64,000 nt of DNA from Cyclobacterium amurskyense (GTDB taxonomy: Bacteria; Bacteroidota; Bacteroidia; Cytophagales; Cyclobacteriaceae), in NCBI RefSeq assembly GCF_001050135.1, contig NZ_CP012040.1, positions 186,001 through 250,000 of the forward strand. The letters are read 5' to 3'. Each line of letters starts with the position of its first letter. The first letter of the stretch is position 1. A model generated the notes under the pieces. That model worked only from the letters and a program-made list of their open reading frames with translations. It was not told where the DNA came from and did not search any database. Made by a program: the position numbers and the translations under genes. Positions 27,690 through 36,174 of the stretch are shown here, piece by piece.

Positions 27690-28457
27690 CTATTCTATAA
27701 GAATATTTCTTGTCTGGCTAGAAAAAACACCTGATAACTCTTCCCCATTTCCAGCTTTAATCAAACTAACCTTCAGACTATAAGTCCCTTTTTCTATTTT
27801 GGATAACTTCACAGGAACAATTTCTTCAGTAATAAACTGCTGACCGTCAATTTCAATCAATACTTTCACCCCATCGCTGTCTGGTGCGCCTCCCAGGTAA
27901 AGAAAGTCCACGACAACCTGCTCATCTGCAGAATAACTTTGCTGTTCTATGGGTAGGTGAAGAATCACATAAGGCTCCTCGTCTTCTGGAAAAGGTCTTG
28001 ACCCTCCTACTGTAAAATCTCGTTGAGAAAAGTTCCCATATTCCTTTAGGGCTAAGCCCTCTTCGTTGACCAAAAAAGCAACAGCCCTATAGGTGCCTTT
28101 ATTTAAGTCCATTTGAAAATTTGGCAAGGTATAAGGTTTAGGACTCGCCCCATTTAATGAAAGCATCAATGGATTTTCTCTCCCTAAGCCATGGTTCCGA
28201 ATATTGAAAGAGAAGGCCACCTTCCCTTCTTTAAAGTCCTCATTCCCTATTGGGTTATATATGTCCAGCATTGCATCAGGGTTCGTTGCTGTTACCAGCT
28301 TTTCGAATTGAATTTTTTCTACTATACTTTCTTTCAATTCATTTGGGGCTTCATTTTGTTGATCCACCAATGCCTCAGATTTCTTATTTGTAGAATCACA
28401 GGCATACATAAATACCAATAAAAGGGCTATGGTAAAAAAAATGTTCTTGAATTTCAT
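27690..28457 (-). CDS. Hypothetical lipoprotein
   Basis: A 255-residue lipoprotein (lipobox FMYAC at residue 20). A ~35-residue polar linker follows, then two beta-rich segments that look like Ig-like domains (FSFNIRNHGLGRENPLMLSLNG, VVDFLYLGGAPDSDGVKVLIEIDGQQ). It contains phrases typical of a conserved Bacteroidota family annotated only as hypothetical. No catalytic motif is visible. It faces recO convergently and is transcribed alone. Confidence 0.75.
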   Translation of the reverse strand: MKFKNIFFTIALLLVFMYACDSTNKKSEALVDQQNEAPNELKESIVEKIQFEKLVTATNPDAMLDIYNPIGNEDFKEGKVAFSFNIRNHGLGRENPLMLSLNGASPKPYTLPNFQMDLNKGTYRAVAFLVNEEGLALKEYGNFSQRDFTVGGSRPFPEDEEPYVILHLPIEQQSYSADEQVVVDFLYLGGAPDSDGVKVLIEIDGQQFITEEIVPVKLSKIEKGTYSLKVSLIKAGNGEELSGVFSSQTRNILIE

Positions 28458-28695
28458 ATAAATTTGTTCTGTAAGGACTTAACGTGAAAGGTTGTGTAGC
28501 TATTTTATCCCTTGGTAAAAAGACTTCAAAATAATCCTACCGGGTGATTTTCATCATTTCTCATACGCTCGATCAATTACTTAATTATTTTCTTTTAATT
28601 TCACGCTGGACTTAAAAATCTAAAGTGAAATCCGGATTCAAAGGTATTTATTTTTAACAATAAAAAAATTACCTTGCATTAAACTTAAAAAGCAA

Positions 28696-29676
28696 ATGAG
28701 CGAAATTTTATTTGAAGAGGTTCCGTGCCTGGATTTGGCAGATTTCATTTCTGGGGACAGTAGTAAAAAAGCTGCTTTTGTAAAAAAACTAGGAGAAGCA
28801 TATGAGAACATTGGATTCGTGGCCATAAAAAACCACGGACTCGATCAAAATATGCAGGATGAGCTTTATTCGGCCATCAAAAACTTCTTCCTGCTTCCAG
28901 ACAATATCAAAGCCAAATATGAACAGCCTGATAAAGGCTTTCAAAGAGGGTATACTGGTAAAGGTAAAGAACATGCCAAAGGAAGGAATACAGGAGATTT
29001 GAAAGAATTCTACCATGTAGGCCAACCTCTTGATGAGATTTCAAACGATGATACCGTAAAAGAAGAATACCTACCCAATGTATGGCCAAGGGAAGTGCCC
29101 GAATTCAAAGACATTTCATTGAAGGTATTTAAAACTTTAGAAGCTGCTGGTAAAACCATGCTCCGAGCCATTGCTTTAAACTTAGGACTCAAGGAGAATT
29201 ATTTCGAAAGCAAAATTGAAAATGGCAATTCCATTTTACGTTCCATCCATTACTTCCCTATAAAAAATCCTGATGATGTGCCTGCCGATGCCGTTAGAGC
29301 AGCCGAACATGGAGACATCAACTTAATCACTATCCTAATGGGAGCGAGTGCAGATGGTTTACAAGTATTAAGAAGAGATGGGAAATGGATCCCAATCACT
29401 GCCCTTCCTGATCAATTGATAGTGAATGTAGGAGACATGCTGGAAAGGTTGACAAATAAAAAACTCAAGTCCACCATTCACCGGGTAGTAAATCCTCCAC
29501 GTGAATTAATGGACACCAGCAGGTATTCAATTCCATTTTTCATGCATCCTCGTTCTGAAATGGACCTGAGTTGTCTGAACTCTTGTATTGATGAAAATCA
29601 CCCTAAAGCATTTGAAGATTGCACTGCAGGTGAATTTTTAGATGAAAGATTAAAAGAGTTAGGACTGAAAAAATAA
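28696..29676 (+). CDS. 2-oxoglutarate/Fe(II)-dependent oxygenase, isopenicillin-N-synthase-like
   Basis: A 326-residue cytosolic oxygenase. The N-terminal DIOX_N domain (VPCLDLADFISGDSSKKAAFVKKLGEAYENIGFVAIKNHG) is followed by a double-stranded beta-helix with the iron ligands His205 and Asp207 (EHGDINLIT) and His262 (STIHRVV). Arg276-Ser278 (RYS) bind 2-oxoglutarate. Length and motif spacing are normal for the family. Substrate unknown; members with this layout oxidise small molecules. The chromate-type transporter starts 9 nt downstream, so the two are co-transcribed. Confidence 0.92.
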   Translation: MSEILFEEVPCLDLADFISGDSSKKAAFVKKLGEAYENIGFVAIKNHGLDQNMQDELYSAIKNFFLLPDNIKAKYEQPDKGFQRGYTGKGKEHAKGRNTGDLKEFYHVGQPLDEISNDDTVKEEYLPNVWPREVPEFKDISLKVFKTLEAAGKTMLRAIALNLGLKENYFESKIENGNSILRSIHYFPIKNPDDVPADAVRAAEHGDINLITILMGASADGLQVLRRDGKWIPITALPDQLIVNVGDMLERLTNKKLKSTIHRVVNPPRELMDTSRYSIPFFMHPRSEMDLSCLNSCIDENHPKAFEDCTAGEFLDERLKELGLKK

Positions 29677-29685
29677 CAAGTTCAT

Positions 29686-30897
29686 ATGACGACCATCAGG
29701 AAGGTACGGTATTATATATATCTGAAAGATGTGCTCGTACTTTCTCTGACAGCTTTTGGAGGTCCACAGGTTTTTTTGGCCATGGTCATTGATATAATGG
29801 TCAAAAAAAGAGGCTTTATTACAGAGAAAGACTTGCTGGAATTAAATGCCCTTTGTCTGGTTTTGCCTGGGCCAACTTCTACTCAGACCATATCAGCAAT
29901 AGGCTTCAGGGTGGGAGGACCGGTATTGGCCTACCTTTCTTTATTGGTATGGGTACTCCCGGCTACCCTTCTTATGATAGGGACAGCCTTCTTGATTGAA
30001 TACTTGCAGTCCAACACAAAAGGAGAGCTGGGCTTTGCTAAATTTATTCAGCCTATGGCCATAGGCTATATCATCTACGCCTCTCAGATCACGATAAAAA
30101 AAATGATCCATACGGTAGAGGCCGCCATCTTAATGATGATTGCAGCATTTATTGCATTTTTTTACAATTCACCCTTTATTTTCCCAATCATGCTGGTCTT
30201 AGGTGGTTTGATTACTACCCACAATTACAATAAACAACCAATCATTGAAGAGAAACCAAAAATTAGGATCTCTTGGGGGAATTTTATTCTTTGGGCAGGA
30301 GTATTGATTTCAGCGGCTGTCTTGGGACATTATACCAGAATCTTGCCAATAAGATTATTTGAGAATTTTTATAGAAATGGATCCCTTATATTTGGAGGAG
30401 GCCAGGTTTTAGTCCCCTACTTGTATACAGAATTTGTAGAGTTCAAAAACTATTTAAGTTCGGAAGAATTTCTGACAGGTTACGCCATTTCTCAAAGTAT
30501 CCCAGGCCCAACCTTTAGTATTAGCTCTTATATTGGTGCATTGTCCATGCGAGAATGGGGAGTTACTGGCATGATCACTGGAGGATTGGTTGCAGCTGCA
30601 GGTATATTTTTACCAGGCACCTTTCTAATATTTTTTGTTATCCGGTTTTGGGATGCCTTAAAGATATACCGTCCGGTGAGAGCCGCCCTAGAAGGAATAA
30701 ATGCGGTAAGTTGTGGCATGTTGATCGCCGCTGCTTATCTTTTATTTGAACCTATGGAGAATAATTTCATTAATATCGTCATCATCATCGGCACCTACAT
30801 CCTATTGAGATATAGTAAAATACCCTCTCCTCTTATCATTGTATCTGGGGTCGGCATAGGCTTGATTTACCAATGGATCATGAACAACCTTTATTAA
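29686..30897 (+). CDS. Chromate transporter (CHR) family membrane protein
   Basis: A 403-residue inner-membrane protein with two homologous CHR domains: LTAFGGPQVFLAMV with LPGPTSTQTISAIG in the first, and FGGGQVLVPYLY with IPGPTFSISSYIGAL in the second. Long-chain CHR proteins export chromate with proton exchange; many family members have unproven substrates. The two-domain form fits the ChrA type. It follows the oxygenase by 9 nt and its 3-prime end overlaps the convergent membrane gene by 4 nt. Confidence 0.9.
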   Translation: MTTIRKVRYYIYLKDVLVLSLTAFGGPQVFLAMVIDIMVKKRGFITEKDLLELNALCLVLPGPTSTQTISAIGFRVGGPVLAYLSLLVWVLPATLLMIGTAFLIEYLQSNTKGELGFAKFIQPMAIGYIIYASQITIKKMIHTVEAAILMMIAAFIAFFYNSPFIFPIMLVLGGLITTHNYNKQPIIEEKPKIRISWGNFILWAGVLISAAVLGHYTRILPIRLFENFYRNGSLIFGGGQVLVPYLYTEFVEFKNYLSSEEFLTGYAISQSIPGPTFSISSYIGALSMREWGVTGMITGGLVAAAGIFLPGTFLIFFVIRFWDALKIYRPVRAALEGINAVSCGMLIAAAYLLFEPMENNFINIVIIIGTYILLRYSKIPSPLIIVSGVGIGLIYQWIMNNLY

Positions 30898-32120
30898 GTG
30901 TAATTTGTGAGTAAGGCCCTATTTTGATGCTTATTGAATAAATGAATATAAATACAAATCCCCAATGGTAAGCAACAACTAAAAAACAACAAGCTTTCAT
31001 TAAAATAAGCCATGGATCCCCAACCTTGCCAAAAGAAAAAGCCCTGGGCAAACAAAAGCATTTCAGTACCTATGAATCCTAGGTAATAGAACCAAACAGC
31101 GGTTTTCATTCCTCGGTTCTGTACTTCCATAGTGTTCGAATTAATAAAAGAAAACATCAAATAGGCGGAGAATAATCCAAGCATACTTAGGTGAATAAAC
31201 CCTATAATAAATAAACGCAAAATAACAGCCATTTCGGCTAACTCAGGCAAAACGAGCAAAGATTGAGCAGCTACCCTTATTAGGCCAACTATTACAGCAA
31301 GTATTAGCCATGGTTTGGTTTTAGGAGAGAAATGTAAGGACAGTTTAGGCAAAGATTTTCTCTTTAAAACAAAAATTGCCACTAATCCAAAAAGTTGCAG
31401 GAGAACCCCTACTGCATTGACATAATAAGCCCAGCTCCACTGGTAGGCCCAGAACAAGATCAAAGCAAATGTCAAAATCTGGCTTGACAATAAAAACCCG
31501 TAAACTAAACGAAAACCAAGTCTTGGGAAACCAACCTTGAAGGTTTTAACAATTAAGGTTAAAAGCGCAAAAATCAACCATCCATTAAACTGAAAGTGAA
31601 GGTAAAACTGTATGGCTACCTGGTACAGCATCCCGCCCCCACCTCCGTTTCCCATAATCACTGCCACTCCCCAAACCCCTAAGGTGGAAAGTAGAAGAAG
31701 GAATAATGAGGTTTTTAATAAAAGGTTTATTTGTTCACATCCTTTAATGTGATCTCTCCATACCCTAAAGACAAAGAGATAGCTCAAGACAATATGAAGG
31801 GAGGAATAGAATATTGAAAAGCCAGCATAACCTTGCAAAGGAAAGGCTATCATCATACCTGTTATTGAAAATTGTGTTAACCAAAACAGATAGGTATAAA
31901 TTGGTTTGGAGGCCTTTTCTTTAGGTAAAAAATTACCATGAATCAAAATGAAAAAGCCAAGGTAAAGCCAACCTAAAAGGGCTACATGGGAATGCCCATG
32001 TAATAAATTTTTAAATTCTATCCAATTTAACTCCCATACGAAAGCTGCTCTTAGCACCAAGCCCATTATGGCTGCAATTAAAAAATTAAGTAGTGAAATC
32101 AAAATCCAGTTTTTCCTCAT
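30894..32120 (-). CDS. Divergent heme-copper-oxidase-like polytopic membrane protein
   Basis: A 408-residue protein (start MRKNWILISLLN at 32120; an upstream ATG at 32153 adds 11 non-hydrophobic residues) with about 12 transmembrane helices. Helices carry His motifs in the order seen in NorB and cbb3 subunit I: LLHGHSHVALLGWLYLG (like helix II), FYLHFQFNGW (like helix VI) and GFIHLSMLGLFSAYLMF (like helix X). The full metal ligand set of a catalytic oxidase is not evident. Possibly a haem-b-binding relative involved in respiration or NO sensing. Function inferred from motif order only. Confidence 0.6.
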   Translation of the reverse strand: MRKNWILISLLNFLIAAIMGLVLRAAFVWELNWIEFKNLLHGHSHVALLGWLYLGFFILIHGNFLPKEKASKPIYTYLFWLTQFSITGMMIAFPLQGYAGFSIFYSSLHIVLSYLFVFRVWRDHIKGCEQINLLLKTSLFLLLLSTLGVWGVAVIMGNGGGGGMLYQVAIQFYLHFQFNGWLIFALLTLIVKTFKVGFPRLGFRLVYGFLLSSQILTFALILFWAYQWSWAYYVNAVGVLLQLFGLVAIFVLKRKSLPKLSLHFSPKTKPWLILAVIVGLIRVAAQSLLVLPELAEMAVILRLFIIGFIHLSMLGLFSAYLMFSFINSNTMEVQNRGMKTAVWFYYLGFIGTEMLLFAQGFFFWQGWGSMAYFNESLLFFSCCLPLGICIYIHLFNKHQNRALLTNYT

Positions 32121-32368
32121 TTGCTGGTTGTTTTTATAGAAAATAATTTCCACAATTAAGAATTAATCCTTAGTAAAACCCTCTCTAATTCTTACAATAA
32201 CAAAACTACAAACATTTAAGACAAATATATCCTTTTATATAAAGCCGGGATCAAATACATGATTTGCGCAATATTCAATCATCCAATAGGACTGACATTC
32301 TATACTTCTTGCCTCAACTTGACAAGGTTTAGAATTTAGTCCGAAAGAATGAAAAATAGATCAAAGAT

Positions 32369-32400
32369 TTGGAGTTATAAATTATTTTTCTACATTTGTA
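32369..32400 (+). promoter_or_regulatory. Promoter and CopY/BlaI-type operator of the blaI-like gene
   Basis: TTG at 32369-32371, exactly 19 nt, then TACATTTG at 32391-32398 gives a perfect TTG-N19-TAnnTTTG promoter. The same bases form TACATTTGTA (32391-32400), a match to the TACAnnTGTA operator used by CopY/BlaI repressors. The repressor encoded 23 nt downstream would therefore block its own promoter directly. Confidence 0.8.
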
Positions 32401-32422
32401 GAACACCTTATTGTAATGTAGA

Positions 32423-32794
32423 ATGAAGTTATCCAAATCCGAAGAAAAACTAATGGAGTTGATCTGGTCCAACCAGCCCATATTTATGAAAGAACTTCTT
32501 GAGGTCCTTCCTGAACCAAAACCTGCGCCAAGCACTGTGGCAACACTGCTGAAACGCATGCAACAAAAAGGTTATGTAGGATTCAAATTATTTGGGAACT
32601 CAAGGCAATACCATGCTCTTGTAGAGAAACCGGATTATTTTTCCGGGCAGGTAAAAACCATTATTAAAGATTTTTTCTCTGATTCACCGCTTCAATTTGC
32701 TTCCTTCTTTACCAAGAAAGCAGACTTGAGTACCAATGAATTGGAAGAAATTAAAAAACTTGTAGAAACCGAAATTGAAAGGAGAAAAAAATGA
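32423..32794 (+). CDS. BlaI/MecI/CopY family transcriptional repressor
   Basis: A 123-residue winged-helix repressor. KLSKSEEKLMELIWSNQPIFMKELLEVLPEPKPAPSTVATLLKRMQQKGYVGFK is the Penicillinase_R domain, with the recognition helix around STVATLLKRM. The C-terminal dimerisation helices (NELEEIKKLVETEIERRKK) end the protein. It overlaps the downstream M56 sensor by 4 nt. A TACATTTGTA operator lies over its own promoter. In known systems the sensor protease inactivates the repressor by cleavage; the inducer here is unknown. Confidence 0.93.
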   Translation: MKLSKSEEKLMELIWSNQPIFMKELLEVLPEPKPAPSTVATLLKRMQQKGYVGFKLFGNSRQYHALVEKPDYFSGQVKTIIKDFFSDSPLQFASFFTKKADLSTNELEEIKKLVETEIERRKK

Positions 32795-34308
32795 TGATGG
32801 TTTTGGTTAAATTTATCGGCTGTTCCGCAATTATCTTTTTGCTCTTTCAACTTTTTCTGGCAAATGAGAAAACATTCACATTGAACCGGTGGCTGCTTTT
32901 ATCGTTGATCCCTGCGGCCATGCTTGTTCCTTTTATAAGCTTACCCTTGTGGCTACCACAAGAAAGCACTGTAGCTGTTAACTATCTTCCCTATGCCCAA
33001 AACCAATCTACTCCGGTTGTAGCTTCTGCCCCATCAACTCAGGCCATTCCTGCTGAATTTTGGATCCTGGCAGTTTATTTGGCTATAACTGCACTTTTAT
33101 TCGCTAAGAAAATAAGTGCATTATTAAAGCTAATCAATTGGACAAAAAAAGCCTCGAGCAAAACCTTAAAGAAGGCCAACCTTATCCTCTCAGAAAAAGT
33201 GATTTCACCTTTCAGTTTCGGAAAGTATGTTTTTATGCATCCTTCAACCTATAAAGAAGGTTCCGGAAAAACGGAAATGATCATAAAGCACGAACTCATC
33301 CATATCGTTCAAAAACACCATATAGACTTGGCATTGATGGAATTTATATCGGTGATATGCTGGTTCAACCCTATTGTATTTATGGTAAAGAAAGCCATTG
33401 TCCTAAATCATGAATACCTAGCCGATCAAGGCGTAAAAGATTCGGTGCATCCTATCAAATACAAAAAGCTACTGTTAAGCCTCAGCATTCAAAATAATCC
33501 TTTGATATGGACAAGTGCTATCTCCTCCTCCACCTTAAAACACAGATTAACTATGTTAAATAAACCCCTAAAGAAAACGACTATGCGCCTTCGAATCGCC
33601 TTTTTCAGTTTATTAGCCTTATTGATAGTTACAGGATTTTCAATTAAAATCAATGCTTATCCATCCAACCAACTCCCTCCTGATTCCAGTTTAAAATGGA
33701 AGGGAAACCAAAATAGTCCTTTGGATAAAATGCCTGAGTTCAAAGGTGGAATGACAGCATTTTCAAATTATGTCAAAAAAGAAGCGAAATACCCTTTATA
33801 TGCCCGAATTAAGGGCATAGAGGGCCAGGTTGAAGTTCAATTTGTGGTAGAGAAAGATGGATCAGTTTCCAATGTTTCCGCTGCCAGTGGAACTGAAAAT
33901 GGTTTTGAGTTTTTAGCAGAAAGGATAATTAAAAATGCGCCGGATTTCAATCCGGGAATGCAAAATGGTCAACCCATAAGGGTACAAATGACAATCCCTC
34001 TGTTTTTCACACTTAGCAAAGAGGAATTAGATTCTGACAAGCTACCATTGGGTGAAGTAAACATAGGAGAATTCACTCCAAACGTGGATGGTTTAAAAAT
34101 TAAGGCAAACTATTCAAATGGAACTTGGAATGGTACGGTTCGGGATACTGAAGGAAATTTACTTCCGGGTGCATTAATTATAGTAGAAGGCGCTAACGCA
34201 GGAACTGTAACAGATATTAATGGGGAATTCGCTTTAAAATCCGATTCTTCTGCTACCCTTATTGTAAGTTTTAAAGGTTACAATAATGTTAAGTTAAATC
34301 AGAATTGA
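32791..34308 (+). CDS. BlaR1/MecR1-like M56 metallopeptidase fused to TonB C-terminal and carboxypeptidase-regulatory-like domains
   Basis: A 505-residue membrane protein. Four hydrophobic helices flank an M56 peptidase domain with zinc motif HELIH (167-171) and the third ligand in NHEYLAD (Glu208). After another helix at about 268-285 come a TonB C-terminal domain (about 310-400: YPLYARIKGIEGQVEVQFVVEKDG) and a carboxypeptidase-regulatory-like domain (about 440-505: GTVRDTEGNLLPGALIIVEG). It lacks the penicillin-binding sensor of BlaR1. The signal is probably envelope stress or an outer-membrane contact, by inference. Coupled to the repressor gene by overlap. Confidence 0.88.
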   Translation: MMMVLVKFIGCSAIIFLLFQLFLANEKTFTLNRWLLLSLIPAAMLVPFISLPLWLPQESTVAVNYLPYAQNQSTPVVASAPSTQAIPAEFWILAVYLAITALLFAKKISALLKLINWTKKASSKTLKKANLILSEKVISPFSFGKYVFMHPSTYKEGSGKTEMIIKHELIHIVQKHHIDLALMEFISVICWFNPIVFMVKKAIVLNHEYLADQGVKDSVHPIKYKKLLLSLSIQNNPLIWTSAISSSTLKHRLTMLNKPLKKTTMRLRIAFFSLLALLIVTGFSIKINAYPSNQLPPDSSLKWKGNQNSPLDKMPEFKGGMTAFSNYVKKEAKYPLYARIKGIEGQVEVQFVVEKDGSVSNVSAASGTENGFEFLAERIIKNAPDFNPGMQNGQPIRVQMTIPLFFTLSKEELDSDKLPLGEVNIGEFTPNVDGLKIKANYSNGTWNGTVRDTEGNLLPGALIIVEGANAGTVTDINGEFALKSDSSATLIVSFKGYNNVKLNQN

Positions 34309-34366
34309 AACACAAGCCCTAGCAAGGATTAAACAATAATTCTAACTAATAAAAAGTAAAGTCAGT

Positions 34367-34407
34367 CCAAAAGGTTTCATGTAAATAGGCATGAAACCTT
34401 TTTATTT
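34367..34407 (+). terminator. Rho-independent terminator after the M56 gene
   Basis: AAAAGGTTTCATG pairs with CATGAAACCTTTTT across a short loop, followed by TATTTTA. It lies about 60 nt past the M56 stop codon and is the only strong hairpin in this gap. Confidence 0.8.
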
Positions 34408-34698
34408 TAGGTCAAATTCCATTTGAGAGTTCCATTTTTTATGTTTTGAATATTCAATTTTTACAGATAATATTAGATGAATAAAACAATATTGTAAAAT
34501 AAACAATTATTAAATTATATTATAACAAAATTACATATATTTTAATAGAATATTTATTCATCAAAATACATGACAAATATCATGATTTCACCTAATTTTT
34601 GTTTTATTGGGCGCATCCATGTCTCACTACCTTTAGCCAACTAAACAGCACTAAAAAAAGCTTTTAAAAATTACAACCTATATAAATAATGATTTACC
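34408..34698 (+). promoter_or_regulatory. nirK upstream region with Crp/Fnr-like box and promoter
   Basis: CATGA-N6-TCATG at 34569-34584 is a perfect palindrome containing TGA-N6-TCA, the Crp/Fnr (NnrR/DNR-type) core. TTG (34607-34609), 18 nt, TACCTTTA (34628-34635) is a good match to the Bacteroidota promoter, giving a start near 34642. The box would be centred near -65, a usual activator position. The remaining sequence is very AT-rich without an ORF. Confidence 0.6.
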
Positions 34699-36174
34699 AT
34701 GGAAATAGCAAAAGTAAGATCAGTTAGAGGATATTTTTATCTTTTTATCCTCTTAATCTCAGTATTAATGGTTGGTTGTGGGAATCATGATTCAGAGAAA
34801 AATCATACCCCAAAAAGTGTAACAGATTACGCCAAAATTAAAGTATTTGGAGAAGAACATGCCACGCTTACAGCCCCTCCAAACGTACCTCCACCAGTTG
34901 GAAACAGGCCTGCAAAAAAACTATTTGTAGAAATGGAGATCGTTGAAAAAGAAGGAGAAATGGCCGATGGAGTTACCTATATGTATTGGACCTTCGGCGG
35001 TTCTGTTCCTGGCTCTTTTATCAGAACAAGAGTAGGAGACGTGGTAGAGTTTACAATTAGAAACCACCCAGACAATAAGCTACCCCACAATATAGACTTA
35101 CATGCCGTCACAGGTCAAGGCGGTGGTGCTGAAGCTTCATTCGTTGCACCAGGACAAGAAAAGACCTTTTCCTTTAAAGTTGTAAATCCAGGATTGTTTG
35201 TTTACCACTGTGCAACAGCACCAGTTGGAATGCACATTGCCAATGGCATGTATGGTCTGATATTGGTTGAACCAGAAGGAGGATTACCTCCTGTGGATAG
35301 AGAGTTTTATGTAATGCAAGGTGACTTTTATACAGAAGGGAAATTTGGTCAACAAGGATTGCAACCATTTAGCATGCAAAAAGCCATTGATGAAAACCCT
35401 GACTATGTAGTATTTAACGGAAATGTTAACGGCCTCTCAGGTGACAACAGCATTACCGCTAAAGTAGGTGAAAACATCAGGATATTTTTCGGTAATGGAG
35501 GTCCAAACTTAGTTTCTTCCTTCCATGTTATCGGTGAGATTTTTGACAAAGTTTACCTTGAAGGAGGAGAACAATTCAACCATAATGTACAAACTACATT
35601 GGTCCCTGCTGGCGGTTCGGCCATAGTAGAATTTGTGGCTGATGTCCCTTCTAACTTAGTACTGGTAGATCACAGTATTTTCAGGGCATTTAATAAAGGG
35701 GCTTTAGGTATTCTCTCCGTGTCTGGAGAGGAAAACAAGGCAATATTTGCAGGAGCAATTATGGAAGGAATTTATCAGCCTGAAGGAAGTGTAATACAAA
35801 ATATGCCTAAAAATGAACTGGAGATTGAAGCTCCTGTAAACCTTAGTAAAGAAGAGCAAATTATTGCCGGTAAAAACTTATACATGCAAGCCTGTTTTGC
35901 CTGTCATCAACCGAATGGTGAAGGGATTCCAAATGCTTTCCCTCCACTTGCAAAATCCGATTACCTTAACGCAGATGTGGATCGATCCATAGGGATATTA
36001 CTACACGGTTTGTCAGGTGAGGTGGTTGTAAATGGAAAGTCCTATAATAGCATAATGCCTGCACAACAAATGAATGACAGCGAGATTGCCAATGTACTGA
36101 CCTTCATATACAATAGCTGGGGCAATAGTGGAAAAGTAATCACTCCTCAAATGGTTCAAGCACAAAGAAAATGA
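34699..36174 (+). CDS. nirK: Copper nitrite reductase fused to C-terminal cytochrome c
   Basis: Reduces nitrite to NO in the periplasm. 491 residues; lipobox VGC at residue 27. Two cupredoxin domains carry type-1 copper ligands His130, Cys171, His179 and Met184 and type-2 ligands His135, His170 and His325, with catalytic Asp133 and His276. The HCATAPVGMHIANGMYG block is that of AniA-type (class II) enzymes. Residues about 385-485 form a cytochrome c with CFACH (399-403) and probable axial Met453, a tethered electron donor. It overlaps nirV by 4 nt. A Crp/Fnr-type box lies upstream. Confidence 0.96.
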   Translation: MEIAKVRSVRGYFYLFILLISVLMVGCGNHDSEKNHTPKSVTDYAKIKVFGEEHATLTAPPNVPPPVGNRPAKKLFVEMEIVEKEGEMADGVTYMYWTFGGSVPGSFIRTRVGDVVEFTIRNHPDNKLPHNIDLHAVTGQGGGAEASFVAPGQEKTFSFKVVNPGLFVYHCATAPVGMHIANGMYGLILVEPEGGLPPVDREFYVMQGDFYTEGKFGQQGLQPFSMQKAIDENPDYVVFNGNVNGLSGDNSITAKVGENIRIFFGNGGPNLVSSFHVIGEIFDKVYLEGGEQFNHNVQTTLVPAGGSAIVEFVADVPSNLVLVDHSIFRAFNKGALGILSVSGEENKAIFAGAIMEGIYQPEGSVIQNMPKNELEIEAPVNLSKEEQIIAGKNLYMQACFACHQPNGEGIPNAFPPLAKSDYLNADVDRSIGILLHGLSGEVVVNGKSYNSIMPAQQMNDSEIANVLTFIYNSWGNSGKVITPQMVQAQRK

